Program-made: the position numbers and the translations under genes
The notes under the pieces: generated by a model
What the model was told of the DNA's origin: nothing
The model's input: only the letters and a program-made list of their open reading frames with translations
Database searches by the model: none
Shown here: piece by piece, positions 50,293-59,747 of the stretch
Position numbering within the stretch: the stretch's first letter is position 1
Layout: each line of letters opens with the position of its first letter
From: Bradyrhizobium sp. 139
GTDB taxonomy: Bacteria > Pseudomonadota > Alphaproteobacteria > Rhizobiales > Xanthobacteraceae
Assembly: GCF_023074175.1 (NCBI RefSeq)
Contig: NZ_JADPKS010000144.1
Span: 1-64,000 of the forward strand
Direction of reading: 5' to 3'
Length of the DNA: 64,000 nt

Positions 50293-50859
50293 CTATGAAC
50301 TGAGGTCCCAGAAAAATATCCTGTCGTTTGTCACTGCGGAATACCAATCGCTAAAGTACATGTCGGCATCGTGTATTTGCCCATTTACCCAGACGTCGGT
50401 ATGGCCAATGTTACCCGTGTCTGTGGGTTCAAATATGATCACCCCGTTCCGCTTACCCAGTTTGGATGTGTTCGGAAGCATCTGCCCGGAGCCATACCTG
50501 TTATTCAGGTACTGCCGAAGATCGAGCGTTGAAAAGATGTACTCCCAACCGCCATCGTCCATGAGAAATCGAACTTTTTTGACAAGCACGCCACCTTTTC
50601 CATAGTCTCCATCGCAATTCACATAGTGACCATCGATATGGTTGAGCGCCCAGGATATCTTCGAGGCGCATGTATTTTTATGCCCCGGTTCATCGTGGAA
50701 CTTCTTTATGGAGCCATTGATCATGGTCTTGAAATCGTCGGTCCTGCTCGGGTGGTTATTCAGCATGGTGTTGTAGAATATGTTGATCAATCCCACGACC
50801 TCACCCCCATAACAGCGTTTTAACTTAGCGGGACAGTATCCGACGACAGAAGTGCGCAC
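50293..50859 (-). CDS. Tae4-like peptidoglycan amidase
   Basis: Up to 188 residues; the segment from about 40 onward follows the Tae4 (type VI amidase effector 4) pattern: nucleophile Cys64 in NTCASKISWALN, GWEYIFSTLDLRQYL, GVIIFEPTDTGNIGHTDVWVNG with His153, and an aromatic C-terminal FWDLSS. Tae4 cuts the gamma-D-Glu-mDAP bond of peptidoglycan. The DNA is visibly less GC-rich than its surroundings, suggesting transfer. The start is uncertain (GTG 50859, an internal GTG or TTG near 50794, or ATG 50766). No type VI genes are in the window. Confidence 0.75.
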   Translation of the reverse strand: MRTSVVGYCPAKLKRCYGGEVVGLINIFYNTMLNNHPSRTDDFKTMINGSIKKFHDEPGHKNTCASKISWALNHIDGHYVNCDGDYGKGGVLVKKVRFLMDDGGWEYIFSTLDLRQYLNNRYGSGQMLPNTSKLGKRNGVIIFEPTDTGNIGHTDVWVNGQIHDADMYFSDWYSAVTNDRIFFWDLSS

Positions 50860-51057
50860 GCACCGGTGAATTTTGGCAATCTTGGCTGGCAGTAGGCGGA
50901 TCGGCCAATCCAGTTGGGAAATGTGTCGCGCAGACCCGGAAATCTCCGCAAGGAGACATTTATCTAGAGCCGGTATCTAGAGCCGGGCTTACGTTCAGAA
51001 TGGCCGACGCAGAACGACATGTTTGAACACGGCCCTACACTATATCAGCTGAAATCT

Positions 51058-52836
51058 TCAGGGCAGGAAAAACATGAATGGCATTCCGCCGCCTTCCGGC
51101 TTGTTGCTTGCGCTGGCCTCGGGTCTTGCTGGTCTTGCAGGAGCAGCCTCCCTCTCCCTTCGTTCAAGTCTTGCGGACGGGGCCTGACGGATCTTGCGCT
51201 TCTCGCATTCATCGTCGTCATTCAAAAAGTAACCTGCAGCGCAGGTAATCTTGACACAGTGATCGCCGTTGCGCTTGAGGCCGGATCCGCAAATCAAAGG
51301 ACAAACCCGCGCCGGCTTGAGCTTGATCGCATCGAGCGCATCGGCGCGCGCGGTCTTGGTATCGAACTTGGTGCCGGCGTTTTGATTGAACAGCTCAAGC
51401 GAGCGCCGCGACGCCGCATCCCACTCTCCACCGGCCGATCCCGTGAGGCAGCCGACCCGGCGCAATTCGGTTTGCACCGATTTTGCCAGCTCGACCGGCG
51501 AAGGTGGCGGCGCGGGAGCCTGTGGATTGGGGAGCGCTACCACTTTTGTGTCCGTGTTTGCCTTCGCCTCTTGCGGCTGTCCTGTTGCTGATGGTGCAGC
51601 GTTCTTCGCGGCAGCTCCCGTTTCAGCCGCGACACGCCTTTGTTCGGCTTGAGCCGCCTGATGCTGCGCGGTTTCCTTGGCGGCCTCGGCGGCGGCCCGA
51701 GCTTCCTGCGCTGCTTCCAGATCCGAGGCAGCCTTGGCAAGTTGCATCTGTTGTGCGCCCTCGTTGACGAGCCGCGCCTGCTCCTGCTCGGCCTGACGCG
51801 CCTTTTCGGCCGCAGCAACGCGCTTCTCCTCCGCATCGATTTTGGCGAGCTGAAGCTTTGCAAGACTTGCGTAGTAACCATCCGGATACTGGACGATGAA
51901 GAAGTTCAGTGCATCCTTGTTGCCAACCTGCATCGCGAGCTCGTAGTCGCGCCGTATTTCGGATCGCAGCGTGGGCGTTGGGGCAGCTTCCTTCGTAGCA
52001 TCCTTGGCTGATTCCTTGGCTGATTCCTTGGTTGGCTCCTTGGCTGTTTCCTTGGCGGGTACCAGCGGCACATCGTCGCCGCCAAGCGTGCCGTAAACAT
52101 AGGGCTCCTGCCGATTGCCCGTCGCTTTCATGACGTCGTCGCGAACGAAGCCGAACACCCTGCGCAAATCCAGGCCCGGAGTCCCGATATATTTGACCAA
52201 TGCGGCAGCGTAGGGACTGTTCTTGCTGTTGCCGTCCGACGCTGTCGAGCCAGCCTTGGCGGCGAAGGCAACCAGAGTATTCGCCGTCGCCGGCTCAATT
52301 CGGGCAAGGCCCCGGCTGATGGACCGCGAGCCGACCGTCCGCTTCATTTTTTCGGAGAAAGGATTGTTGCGGCAAGCGTCGAGAATCACAAGTCGCAGTT
52401 GCCTTGCCGGTTCAATAGCCAGCATGACGCGATCGAGCGAAAACGCCTCATCGTACACGTCCGTATCGCGCTCGAGGGTGGCGTCGACCGGGATCAGATA
52501 GTTCGTACCTTCGATCTCCATACCATGACCGGCGTAATAGATGACGGCCACATCTGCGTCGCGAGCCTGATCGGCAAAATCGCGCAACGTGCGCCGCATC
52601 TCGACCGCCTGAAGATCCCGGCGGGTTTGCACAACGTCAAAACCTGCGTTCTTTAGTGTCGCCTCGACAATCGCAGAGTCATTGACGGGATTCGAAAGTG
52701 GCGCCGCGTTATTGTAGGCAGAATTGCCGATGACGAGTGCGACGCGATTTCCCGCCCATGCCGGCTGACAGAAAAGCAGCACAGGAAGAAGAAGGAACAA
52801 GATTCGGCGCAGATTCACGAATCCGTGCAAATCCAT
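51058..52836 (-). CDS. exported caspase-like (peptidase C14) protein, paralogue 1
   Basis: A 592-residue protein: signal peptide (LRRILFLLLPVLLFCQPAWA), caspase p20-like domain with His104 (YYAGHGMEI) and Cys155 (LILDACRNNPF), a linker of KESAKE-type repeats (about 268-288), a coiled-coil Ala/Glu/Gln-rich region, a peptidoglycan-binding-like helical domain (SVQTELRRVGCLTG, WDAASRRSLELFN) and a Cys-rich C-terminal block (VCPLICGSG, HCVKITCAAGYFLNDDDEC). The architecture matches the paralogue at 54226. It probably acts in the periplasm. A TTG 18 bases upstream is an alternative start. Confidence 0.88.
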   Translation of the reverse strand: MDLHGFVNLRRILFLLLPVLLFCQPAWAGNRVALVIGNSAYNNAAPLSNPVNDSAIVEATLKNAGFDVVQTRRDLQAVEMRRTLRDFADQARDADVAVIYYAGHGMEIEGTNYLIPVDATLERDTDVYDEAFSLDRVMLAIEPARQLRLVILDACRNNPFSEKMKRTVGSRSISRGLARIEPATANTLVAFAAKAGSTASDGNSKNSPYAAALVKYIGTPGLDLRRVFGFVRDDVMKATGNRQEPYVYGTLGGDDVPLVPAKETAKEPTKESAKESAKDATKEAAPTPTLRSEIRRDYELAMQVGNKDALNFFIVQYPDGYYASLAKLQLAKIDAEEKRVAAAEKARQAEQEQARLVNEGAQQMQLAKAASDLEAAQEARAAAEAAKETAQHQAAQAEQRRVAAETGAAAKNAAPSATGQPQEAKANTDTKVVALPNPQAPAPPPSPVELAKSVQTELRRVGCLTGSAGGEWDAASRRSLELFNQNAGTKFDTKTARADALDAIKLKPARVCPLICGSGLKRNGDHCVKITCAAGYFLNDDDECEKRKIRQAPSARLERREREAAPARPARPEASASNKPEGGGMPFMFFLP

Positions 52837-53048
52837 GGCAGTACTACTGTTCAATTATGCGCTCTATTATTCGTGTCGCCACGACGGAATCGGTTCAATG
52901 ACAACTCGACGATCCGGAAGGCCCGCGGAATGTGGAACCGCATGGGATTGGCTAGTGTGGCCGCGCTCGGAGATGGTGGCCAGCCAATTGACCTCTCCGG
53001 AGGCCTGGCATCTAGTGAGGCAGATGTTGAGCGAGCGAGATCACTGCT

Positions 53049-53834
53049 GTGACTGACGCGAAGGTCGGCCAGGAGGGGACAGCCAGGAACCGGATCGCCG
53101 GTGGCGGTAATCCCTGGCTGGACTGGACCTCGAGGGCGGCCATCGTGATCGTCTATGGCGGGTCTGCTCTCATTGGTGCCGCCAGCATTCATCGACTTCC
53201 GTTGGGCAGCGTGAGCGACTTGCTGATGATCGCGGCCATTATTGCCAACGTCCTGTTCCTCGGACTCGTTGCACTGACAACCATGACCCGGCTGGTCCCG
53301 ACAATGAAGTCGAAGGGCGTTGAGATGCGGGTCTCGGCCTTGCTGGGCGCATTTCCGACCGTCGCACTCGCTTTTCTTCCGAAGGCAGAGCTCGGCCCGA
53401 TCTGGTCGGCTCTGTCCACGACGTTGATCCTGGTGGGGATCTCGCTTTCCATCGTGGTGCTCCGCTGGTTGGGCAAATCCTTCAGCATTCTACCGGAGGC
53501 AAGGCGCCTTGTGACGGAAGGGCCTTATCGAGTCGTCCGGCATCCCCTCTACCTATGTGAGGGGATTGCGTTGGCCGGTGTCGCACTTCAGGTCCTTTCA
53601 CCACTTGCCGTGCTCATCGCCATCGTGGTTGCGATGATTCAGTGCCGACGAATGATCAACGAAGAGCGGATTCTAAGACTGGCCTTCCCTGAGTATGACG
53701 TCTATGCCGCGGCAACGCCTTTTCTGGTCCCTGCAGGTCTGATCCCCGCAGGTCTGATCCCCGCGAGACTCAGGCCGCGAGATCATCAGGCTAGGCCGGA
53801 GCTCTCGACCAAGGCGATCGATCCGCACGCCTGA
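53049..53834 (+). CDS. ICMT/PEMT-family membrane methyltransferase-like protein
   Basis: A 261-residue protein with six or so hydrophobic helices. The C-terminal TEGPYRVVRHPLYLCEGIAL and NEERILRLAFPEYDVYA are the signature of isoprenylcysteine carboxyl methyltransferase/phospholipid methyltransferase proteins. It has a GTG start. Two adjacent copies of a 15-base repeat (coding AGLIP twice) lie near the end. It sits between the two caspase paralogues; its bacterial substrate is unknown. Confidence 0.8.
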   Translation: MTDAKVGQEGTARNRIAGGGNPWLDWTSRAAIVIVYGGSALIGAASIHRLPLGSVSDLLMIAAIIANVLFLGLVALTTMTRLVPTMKSKGVEMRVSALLGAFPTVALAFLPKAELGPIWSALSTTLILVGISLSIVVLRWLGKSFSILPEARRLVTEGPYRVVRHPLYLCEGIALAGVALQVLSPLAVLIAIVVAMIQCRRMINEERILRLAFPEYDVYAAATPFLVPAGLIPAGLIPARLRPRDHQARPELSTKAIDPHA

Positions 53835-54225
53835 CACCGCGGTTCACATCTCCTCGATGTGCGGCTCAGCGGAACCTTCGATTCATCATTGCCACGACCT
53901 TGTCGGCCCTTCAATTACACCACCGATAAAGAACAAAAACACGAATAATATCAATATATTATATTTGATCTTCACATTGACGAAAGGCTCGGATGAACGC
54001 GATCATCCTCCTTAAAGCGGCGCACGACGGGTCGGTCCCAACAATCTTCCGTGGTCTTTGAACGCCCTCACCGAATTTTGCGACAACACTAGGAATGGAT
54101 TGGTCTCGATATTGGTACTGTACGGAGATGCGGCGGCCAGTAGCTTGCGAATTATTTAAGTGACGATTCTGGGCGCCCTTCCTCGCGACGCTACCATTCT
54201 TCGGGCAGATGCTGGACGTTTCGCC
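53835..54225. other. AT-rich intergenic region before caspase paralogue 2
   Basis: Nearly 400 bases; 53930-53985 is strikingly AT-rich (repeated AATAT/ATATT). No gene, terminator or recognised promoter motif is evident. A frame continuous with the caspase gene opens at 54160 but precedes the signal peptide. Confidence 0.45.
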
Positions 54226-56088
54226 ATGAGATTATACAGCCACCTTCGAATTTTGCTTCTTCTCGCCGCTTCGCTGTTCCTGGCCTCTCAGCCAGCCTGG
54301 GCGACAAAGCGCGTGGCTTTGGTGGTCGGCAATGCCAACTATCAAAACGCCCCTCTGCTCCCAAACCCGGCCAACGACGCTGCGGCCATCACCGCAACCT
54401 TGAAGGGGGCAGGTTTCGATGTGGTTGACTCAAGGCTCAACCTCGCCGCGACCGAAATGCGGCGGGCCTTGAGAGAATTCGCCGATCAGGCCCGCAATGC
54501 CGACATTGCCTTGGTGTACTATGCTGGCCACGGTATCGAGATCGACGGGACGAACTATCTGATCCCGACAGACGCCAGACTCGAGCGTGACACGGACATC
54601 TATGACGAAGCATTCTCGCTCGACCGCGTCCTGCTGGCGATCGAGCCTGCAAGGCAGCTGCGCATTGTGATCGTCGACGCGTGCCGCAACAATCCGTTTG
54701 CCGACTCGATGAAGCGTACAGTTGCCTCGCGATCAATCAGCCGCGGGCTGGCCAGGGTCGAACCCGCCGTCTCCAACACACTGATCGCGTTTGCCGCGAA
54801 AGCCGGACTAACCGCACTCGATGGCAACAGCACGAATAGTCCATACGCGACGGCTCTCGTGAAGTATATTGCAAAGCCGGGCCTCGACTTGCGCAGGGCT
54901 TTCGGCTTCGTCCGCGACGATGTCTTGCAAGCTACGGGAAACCGACAGGAGCCCTATGTCTACGGCTCGCTGGGCGGCGATGACGTTGCACTTGTTCCGG
55001 CTGCCAAGGCCGAGGAGCCGATACAAGCAGCCAACCCCCAGTCGGAAATTCGTCGTGATTACGAATTGGCTTTGCAGCTCCGCAACAAGCCTGCTCTGAA
55101 CGCGTTCCTGACCCAGCATCCGGACGGATACTACTCAAATCTGGCCAAGCTGCAGCTTAATCAGCTCGATGCCGAGGACGCACGCGTCGCGGCCACGGCG
55201 AAAGCGCAGCAGGCCGAGCAGCAACAAGCTCGCCTGATGTCGCAGGGCGCCCAGCGTGCCGACCAGGAGAAGGCGGCCGCGGATCTGAAGGCTGCGGAAG
55301 AGGTCCGGATTGCCGCCGAGAGGACAAAGCAAGCGGCGCAGGAGCAAGCCGCCGAGGCGGAACGGAAACGAACTGCATCCGAATCTACAATCGTCGCTGC
55401 ACTCTCTGGGAATAAGCCGGCTGTTGAGAGTACCGTCGCGGATAACCCTACGGCCGTTGCGCCCGGTGAGGACAGCAAGACGCCCAAGCTTGCGGCACTG
55501 AGCGACGAGCCGCGCCAGACCGATATCGCAAAAGCCGATATCGCCAAGTCCGTACAAGGCGAATTGAGCCGCGTCGGCTGCTTCGCCGGCTCGGTCGATG
55601 GCCAATGGAATGCGGCCTCACAGCGCTCGTTGGCTCTCTTCAACCGGCACGCGGGAACCAAATTCGACGCCAAGCTCGCAAGTCTTGACGCGCTTGACGC
55701 AATCAAGCTCAAGCCGTCCCGGGTCTGTCCTCTGATCTGTGATCATGGATATAAGGCTGACGGTGACCAGTGCAGCAGGATCACCTGTGCCGAGGGCTCG
55801 TTCCTCAACGACGACAATGAATGCGAGAAGCGACGCGGGAAGAAACCAGTTGCAAGGCGCAACACGGACGAGCGTCCATTGCGTGCGGATCGTTCGGCAC
55901 GCGAGCGGCCGGAGTCAACAGCCGACGTTCCGCGGCGGCAAGCAACTGCGAAGAACAGCGGCGGCGGCGGTGGTCAGATCGTTTGTGATCAATCTCTATG
56001 CCGTCAGGTCAGTCGCGGCTGCCATCTCGAATACCGTGGCGGCGGCGGCCCCGGGGGCAACACCGGTAATGTCGAGTCCTGCCACTAG
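54226..56088 (+). CDS. exported caspase-like (peptidase C14) protein, paralogue 2
   Basis: A 620-residue protein: signal peptide (LYSHLRILLLLAASLFLASQ, cleaved after AWA), caspase-like domain with His102 (YYAGHGIEI) and Cys153 (VIVDACRNNPF), coiled coil rich in Ala/Gln/Glu, the same peptidoglycan-binding-like domain (SVQGELSRVGCFAG, WNAASQRSLALFN) and Cys-rich block (VCPLICDHGYK, CAEGSFLNDDNEC), then a Gly/Cys-rich end. It is a divergently transcribed duplicate of the gene at 51058. ATG 54226 is chosen from the signal peptide. The two may form a pair or one may regulate the other. Confidence 0.88.
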   Translation: MRLYSHLRILLLLAASLFLASQPAWATKRVALVVGNANYQNAPLLPNPANDAAAITATLKGAGFDVVDSRLNLAATEMRRALREFADQARNADIALVYYAGHGIEIDGTNYLIPTDARLERDTDIYDEAFSLDRVLLAIEPARQLRIVIVDACRNNPFADSMKRTVASRSISRGLARVEPAVSNTLIAFAAKAGLTALDGNSTNSPYATALVKYIAKPGLDLRRAFGFVRDDVLQATGNRQEPYVYGSLGGDDVALVPAAKAEEPIQAANPQSEIRRDYELALQLRNKPALNAFLTQHPDGYYSNLAKLQLNQLDAEDARVAATAKAQQAEQQQARLMSQGAQRADQEKAAADLKAAEEVRIAAERTKQAAQEQAAEAERKRTASESTIVAALSGNKPAVESTVADNPTAVAPGEDSKTPKLAALSDEPRQTDIAKADIAKSVQGELSRVGCFAGSVDGQWNAASQRSLALFNRHAGTKFDAKLASLDALDAIKLKPSRVCPLICDHGYKADGDQCSRITCAEGSFLNDDNECEKRRGKKPVARRNTDERPLRADRSARERPESTADVPRRQATAKNSGGGGGQIVCDQSLCRQVSRGCHLEYRGGGGPGGNTGNVESCH

Positions 56089-56224
56089 CAACGCGCGCGG
56101 CTGCCACGGCGTCTCGAAGGCCATGGGGCCACGGCGATTTGGTATCGCGAACGTGGCCGGCAGCTGAGCACAACATCACGTCGAGCAGGTCCGTGCCTGA
56201 CTTGGCCGAAGCGGAGCGACCTGC

Positions 56225-57217
56225 GTGGCGGCGTGTGAACTTGAGCTGAAGGACGCCAACGCCTTTCCAGGGGTGACGCTCTTCACGAAACGGCAGGCAC
56301 CCGGCATGAAGCCGACGGCGGTTTATCTTCCGCCAAAACACCCAGCAGCCGCCACCAAGTTCGATGTGGTGATCTGGCTTCACGGCTTCTACGTCAAAAA
56401 CCATGAATTCCTGTTCCACAACGATCCAGCGCGGCTGCGCGAACAGGTCCGGGATTCCGGCAAGGACGTGGTGCTTATCGCGCCGTTCCTAGGCTACGAA
56501 TATGCCGTTGGCGACACCTTTGCCGGAAACTACAGCGTGTCTGACCTGGCAAGCGCGAACTGGGGCGAACGCTATCTCGAGGAGATCCTTGGAGCTCTTG
56601 CCAGGTTCTTGGGTATCTCCTCGACGTCCATTCCTCAGCTCCAGATCGGCAAGCTCATCATCGCATGCCACTCCGGCGGTGGTAACGGCATGCGCAATCT
56701 CGTCGGGAGCCTTGGAAAGTATCAGGGCAAGCTGACGGCTTGTTGGGGATTTGACTGCCTCTACGGTGCCAATGCGCGGCCCGACGATGCGACCTTCTGG
56801 TACCAGTGGCTGTCTGGACAGAGCGGCCGCGCGCTCGAGATCGTGTACGGTCCATCAACTCTCCCGCAATCGGTGAAGCTGGACCTGGTGGGGCGCGGGC
56901 TAGCGACGGCCGATGGCAATCAAGCGCAGCCACAACGTCCTGCTCTCAAGAACCTCAGCGTAAGGGTCGGTCATTACGACTTATTCCCGGCATTTGGCCA
57001 GATGGTCAGGGTCAACGATCTCGACCCGGCTTTCGTGGATCGCTTCATGATACCGCAGGTCGCTGACCAGCCGCGTCTGCACCACAAGCCGGCGCCACAG
57101 CACGGGGAATTCCTTCAGGGCGCGATTTCCAACGTCCGCAGCGCTTTTCCCTTTCCAAAGGACATTCATTACATGATCGCCCGGGGCGGCTTCTTCAGTC
57201 GGCTGAGCAAGCTTTAG
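56225..57217 (+). CDS. alpha/beta-hydrolase-like protein
   Basis: A 330-residue protein with an alpha/beta-hydrolase arrangement: VVIWLHGFYVKN (oxyanion region), IIACHSGGGNGMRN with the candidate nucleophile Ser, and a late VGHYDLFPAFG His region. No signal peptide is visible, so a cytoplasmic or unusually exported esterase is possible. The start codon is GTG at 56225 with GGAG upstream. It follows caspase paralogue 2 by 136 bases. Confidence 0.65.
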   Translation: MAACELELKDANAFPGVTLFTKRQAPGMKPTAVYLPPKHPAAATKFDVVIWLHGFYVKNHEFLFHNDPARLREQVRDSGKDVVLIAPFLGYEYAVGDTFAGNYSVSDLASANWGERYLEEILGALARFLGISSTSIPQLQIGKLIIACHSGGGNGMRNLVGSLGKYQGKLTACWGFDCLYGANARPDDATFWYQWLSGQSGRALEIVYGPSTLPQSVKLDLVGRGLATADGNQAQPQRPALKNLSVRVGHYDLFPAFGQMVRVNDLDPAFVDRFMIPQVADQPRLHHKPAPQHGEFLQGAISNVRSAFPFPKDIHYMIARGGFFSRLSKL

Positions 57218-57244
57218 CCTTCATAGGCCTTAGCCTTACCGGGC

Positions 57245-57892
57245 TCACTTGATGGAATAGGACTTGAGGTCGAACGACCAATTGTTTGTCACCAGCTTTC
57301 CGCTGCCATTGTCCGGCACTCGCAGCTCACTGGTCCAGGCCGATATATAGCTCAATGCCTCGGCCTGATCTTGTAGCTTGCGCGGCAAGTCTGGCAAATC
57401 GAGCAATTGCACCCGCCGCTCGCTCAGGATGGCGATCATCACTGCTGATCCGGTCGGCGGTGAGACGACATATTCAAAACCACGCTGCCTTGCCGCCGGG
57501 GTCGGAACGACAAATTCGGCGCCGGGCTTGACGAGATTGATGTCGCGTCCGTCCGATTGTGCCAATAGCTCGGGAGTCGGAAAGATCTGGGACATCCGCC
57601 CTTCCGCGTCGACGTCGACGAGAAGGAGATATCCCGGCTTCCTCGCGGTGACGCCGAACGAAACCTTGCCGCCGAGGTTGACGGTCTGACCCGGCAGGAT
57701 CTGAAGGGACACACTGGCGGTATCGGCCTGCCTGCGCGTCGCTTGTACGGGCCAAAGCCAGGGTGCATACGTCGTGCCGACATGCAGCGATGCCGACGGC
57801 AACGGTGCTGCGGAGGCAGCTCCGCTACCCGCCAGCAGCAGCAGGAATGAGAGCCATGGTCGCTGCTGACGAATTGGCTGCGATGACGGCAT
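57245..57892 (-). CDS. exported DUF4384-like protein
   Basis: A 215-residue protein with a signal peptide (WLSFLLLLAGSGAASAA) and a single domain like DUF4384: SFGVTARKPGYLLLVDVDAE, GRMSQIFP and VKPGAEFVVP. These domains follow caspase or kinase domains in other proteins. It is 20 bases downstream of the caspase gene 57912-59711 and has GGGAGAGCAGG before the ATG, so the two are co-expressed. Confidence 0.75.
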   Translation of the reverse strand: MPSSQPIRQQRPWLSFLLLLAGSGAASAAPLPSASLHVGTTYAPWLWPVQATRRQADTASVSLQILPGQTVNLGGKVSFGVTARKPGYLLLVDVDAEGRMSQIFPTPELLAQSDGRDINLVKPGAEFVVPTPAARQRGFEYVVSPPTGSAVMIAILSERRVQLLDLPDLPRKLQDQAEALSYISAWTSELRVPDNGSGKLVTNNWSFDLKSYSIK

Positions 57893-57911
57893 GGCCTGCT
57901 CTCCCTAAAAG

Positions 57912-59711
57912 TCAGGGAGCACTGAAGAAGCCGATCGAGGCGATTCGTGCGTCCGCAGGCAAGTAACGTTCGAGACTCTTGATCACCTGCCCCGAGGCGC
58001 GACGCCGGTTGAACTGCGTCAGGATCGTCTCAAGATCGACCATGCGTTGCTGCGAGGTCACCGCAACGATCTGTTCCGCACCGAACGGCTCGCCGACCCT
58101 GAGCGGTAGGCGTAAACTCGCCGATCGGGCCAACGCCGCATCAGCACCTACCGGATACAACAATTGGATGGTGCCATCGCCAGACACATTGAACAGCAGC
58201 ACCGCCCTCGATGCCACATCAGATAGGTCAACTTCGACGGTCTGGCCAGCACGTTGTTGGCGATCGTCTGGCCAAATACGCATCACCTGCGGCGACCGGG
58301 TCGCAACGCGCTTGAGTTCACGAATTGCCGCTGTCCGACCAATCACCGTCGGCAGGCTGGCAACGTCCATCCCATAGGCGACCACATCACCCCAAGCGAT
58401 CACGTCGTGCGACACAGGATCCCAAATCAGGTCGGGATTGTCCGTCGGTTGCACAGCCTGCACGGAAACATCTTTTGGCTTCACGCTCACAAAATAGCTC
58501 GTCTTGCCGTCGAGCGCCGCCAGCCGGATTGGTGCAGTGAGACGGAGAGGCCCCGGCGCGTTGCCAGTCGGAAGTTCCTTGGTCGCCCCGACAAGGGTCG
58601 GAACGGCTGGTGCCTTGGCCGTGACAGCCGACGGTGCGGGCGTCTGTCCCTCGACGGGCACCCCGGCTCCGGCCTGATCCGAGGCCGCTCGCGCGGCCGG
58701 CCCCTGAATCAGGACGACACCGCGCGTCAAGCCGAAGGCGACGTCGGTATCCGGCGTCTGAGCTGGCGATGATATGGTCACGATGTTCTGGCGCTGGTCC
58801 GAGAGCTGATAGACCACCTGCCGAACATTGCTGAAAAGCTCCTTTAGCGTCACCTTCCCATCGTGATTGACGTCCGCGCTACCTTCCACCGCACGCGCGA
58901 CCGCATAGCTGAGAGCCCCGCGTAGGCCATCGATGCCAGGGATGCGGACCTCCGGCGCCTTGGTGTAGCGGTCCACCGCAGCCAGGAACGCCGTGTGGTC
59001 AAGGTCGAGTTCGGACTTCGGATCGTTGCTGTCCGACACCGGCTTCAATTCGTCGACCAGCAACGTGTAGCGCGGGACCTGCCGAAAGCTCATCTCAGCG
59101 GCACGCGGATCGATATCGCGCACCATACCGCCACCGTGACAGGTATCAGCCACGAAGATCACCCTCGCTCCGCGCAGCTCGAACTGCCGGATGAAATGGT
59201 TGAACTCGCTGCCCAGAACACGCTCAACGGACCCGGCTGGCGTGATTTCAAAGCCTGGCAGCAGGAACACGTTCTCCATGCCGTCCGGCTCCGCGCCCTT
59301 GACGCGCTCCGGCTCCTGGGTGCCATGACCGGCGATCGACAGAAAGATGAGGTCGTTGTTCTTGGTCCGCTCCACCAGTGCACTGATCTCGCGCAGGACG
59401 CCTGCCCTGTCGGCCTGGGCGTTAGTCAGTTCGACGACGTCACCAACCCCCATGGATTTCAGGCTGGTGACGATGTCCGTGGCGTCAGCGACCGCACCCT
59501 TCAACTTGCGCACGTGCTGGTAGTCGTCGATCCCGATCACGAGCGCGCGCACCGCCGCCCCGTCTGGATTGCTGATCGACAAATCTCCTGCCGCATGCGC
59601 CTGCGGGATTGTCAGTCCGATCAACGCAGCGAGCCCGATGGTGGCGCATAGCCGCCCGATCCCGCAATCAAGTCCTCTGGGCATCCGCATCGTGATCCAC
59701 CTCGACATCAT
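57912..59711 (-). CDS. exported caspase-like protein with EF-hand-like and DUF4384-like regions
   Basis: A 599-residue protein: signal peptide (to about residue 40, AHA), caspase domain with His129 (SIAGHGTQ) and Cys191 (VADTCHGGGM), an EF-hand-like loop DVNHDGKVTLKE, a Pro/Ala-rich linker and a C-terminal DUF4384-like domain (VEVDLSDVASRAVLLFNVSG, RVGEPFGAEQIVAV). AGGTAGGC precedes the ATG. It is only distantly related to the two other caspase genes. It is flanked in one operon by the propeller/NlpC protein and the DUF4384 protein. Confidence 0.85.
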   Translation of the reverse strand: MMSRWITMRMPRGLDCGIGRLCATIGLAALIGLTIPQAHAAGDLSISNPDGAAVRALVIGIDDYQHVRKLKGAVADATDIVTSLKSMGVGDVVELTNAQADRAGVLREISALVERTKNNDLIFLSIAGHGTQEPERVKGAEPDGMENVFLLPGFEITPAGSVERVLGSEFNHFIRQFELRGARVIFVADTCHGGGMVRDIDPRAAEMSFRQVPRYTLLVDELKPVSDSNDPKSELDLDHTAFLAAVDRYTKAPEVRIPGIDGLRGALSYAVARAVEGSADVNHDGKVTLKELFSNVRQVVYQLSDQRQNIVTISSPAQTPDTDVAFGLTRGVVLIQGPAARAASDQAGAGVPVEGQTPAPSAVTAKAPAVPTLVGATKELPTGNAPGPLRLTAPIRLAALDGKTSYFVSVKPKDVSVQAVQPTDNPDLIWDPVSHDVIAWGDVVAYGMDVASLPTVIGRTAAIRELKRVATRSPQVMRIWPDDRQQRAGQTVEVDLSDVASRAVLLFNVSGDGTIQLLYPVGADAALARSASLRLPLRVGEPFGAEQIVAVTSQQRMVDLETILTQFNRRRASGQVIKSLERYLPADARIASIGFFSAP

Positions 59712-59747
59712 GCCTACCTAATTTGTAGCTCTGGAGACACACTGGGT

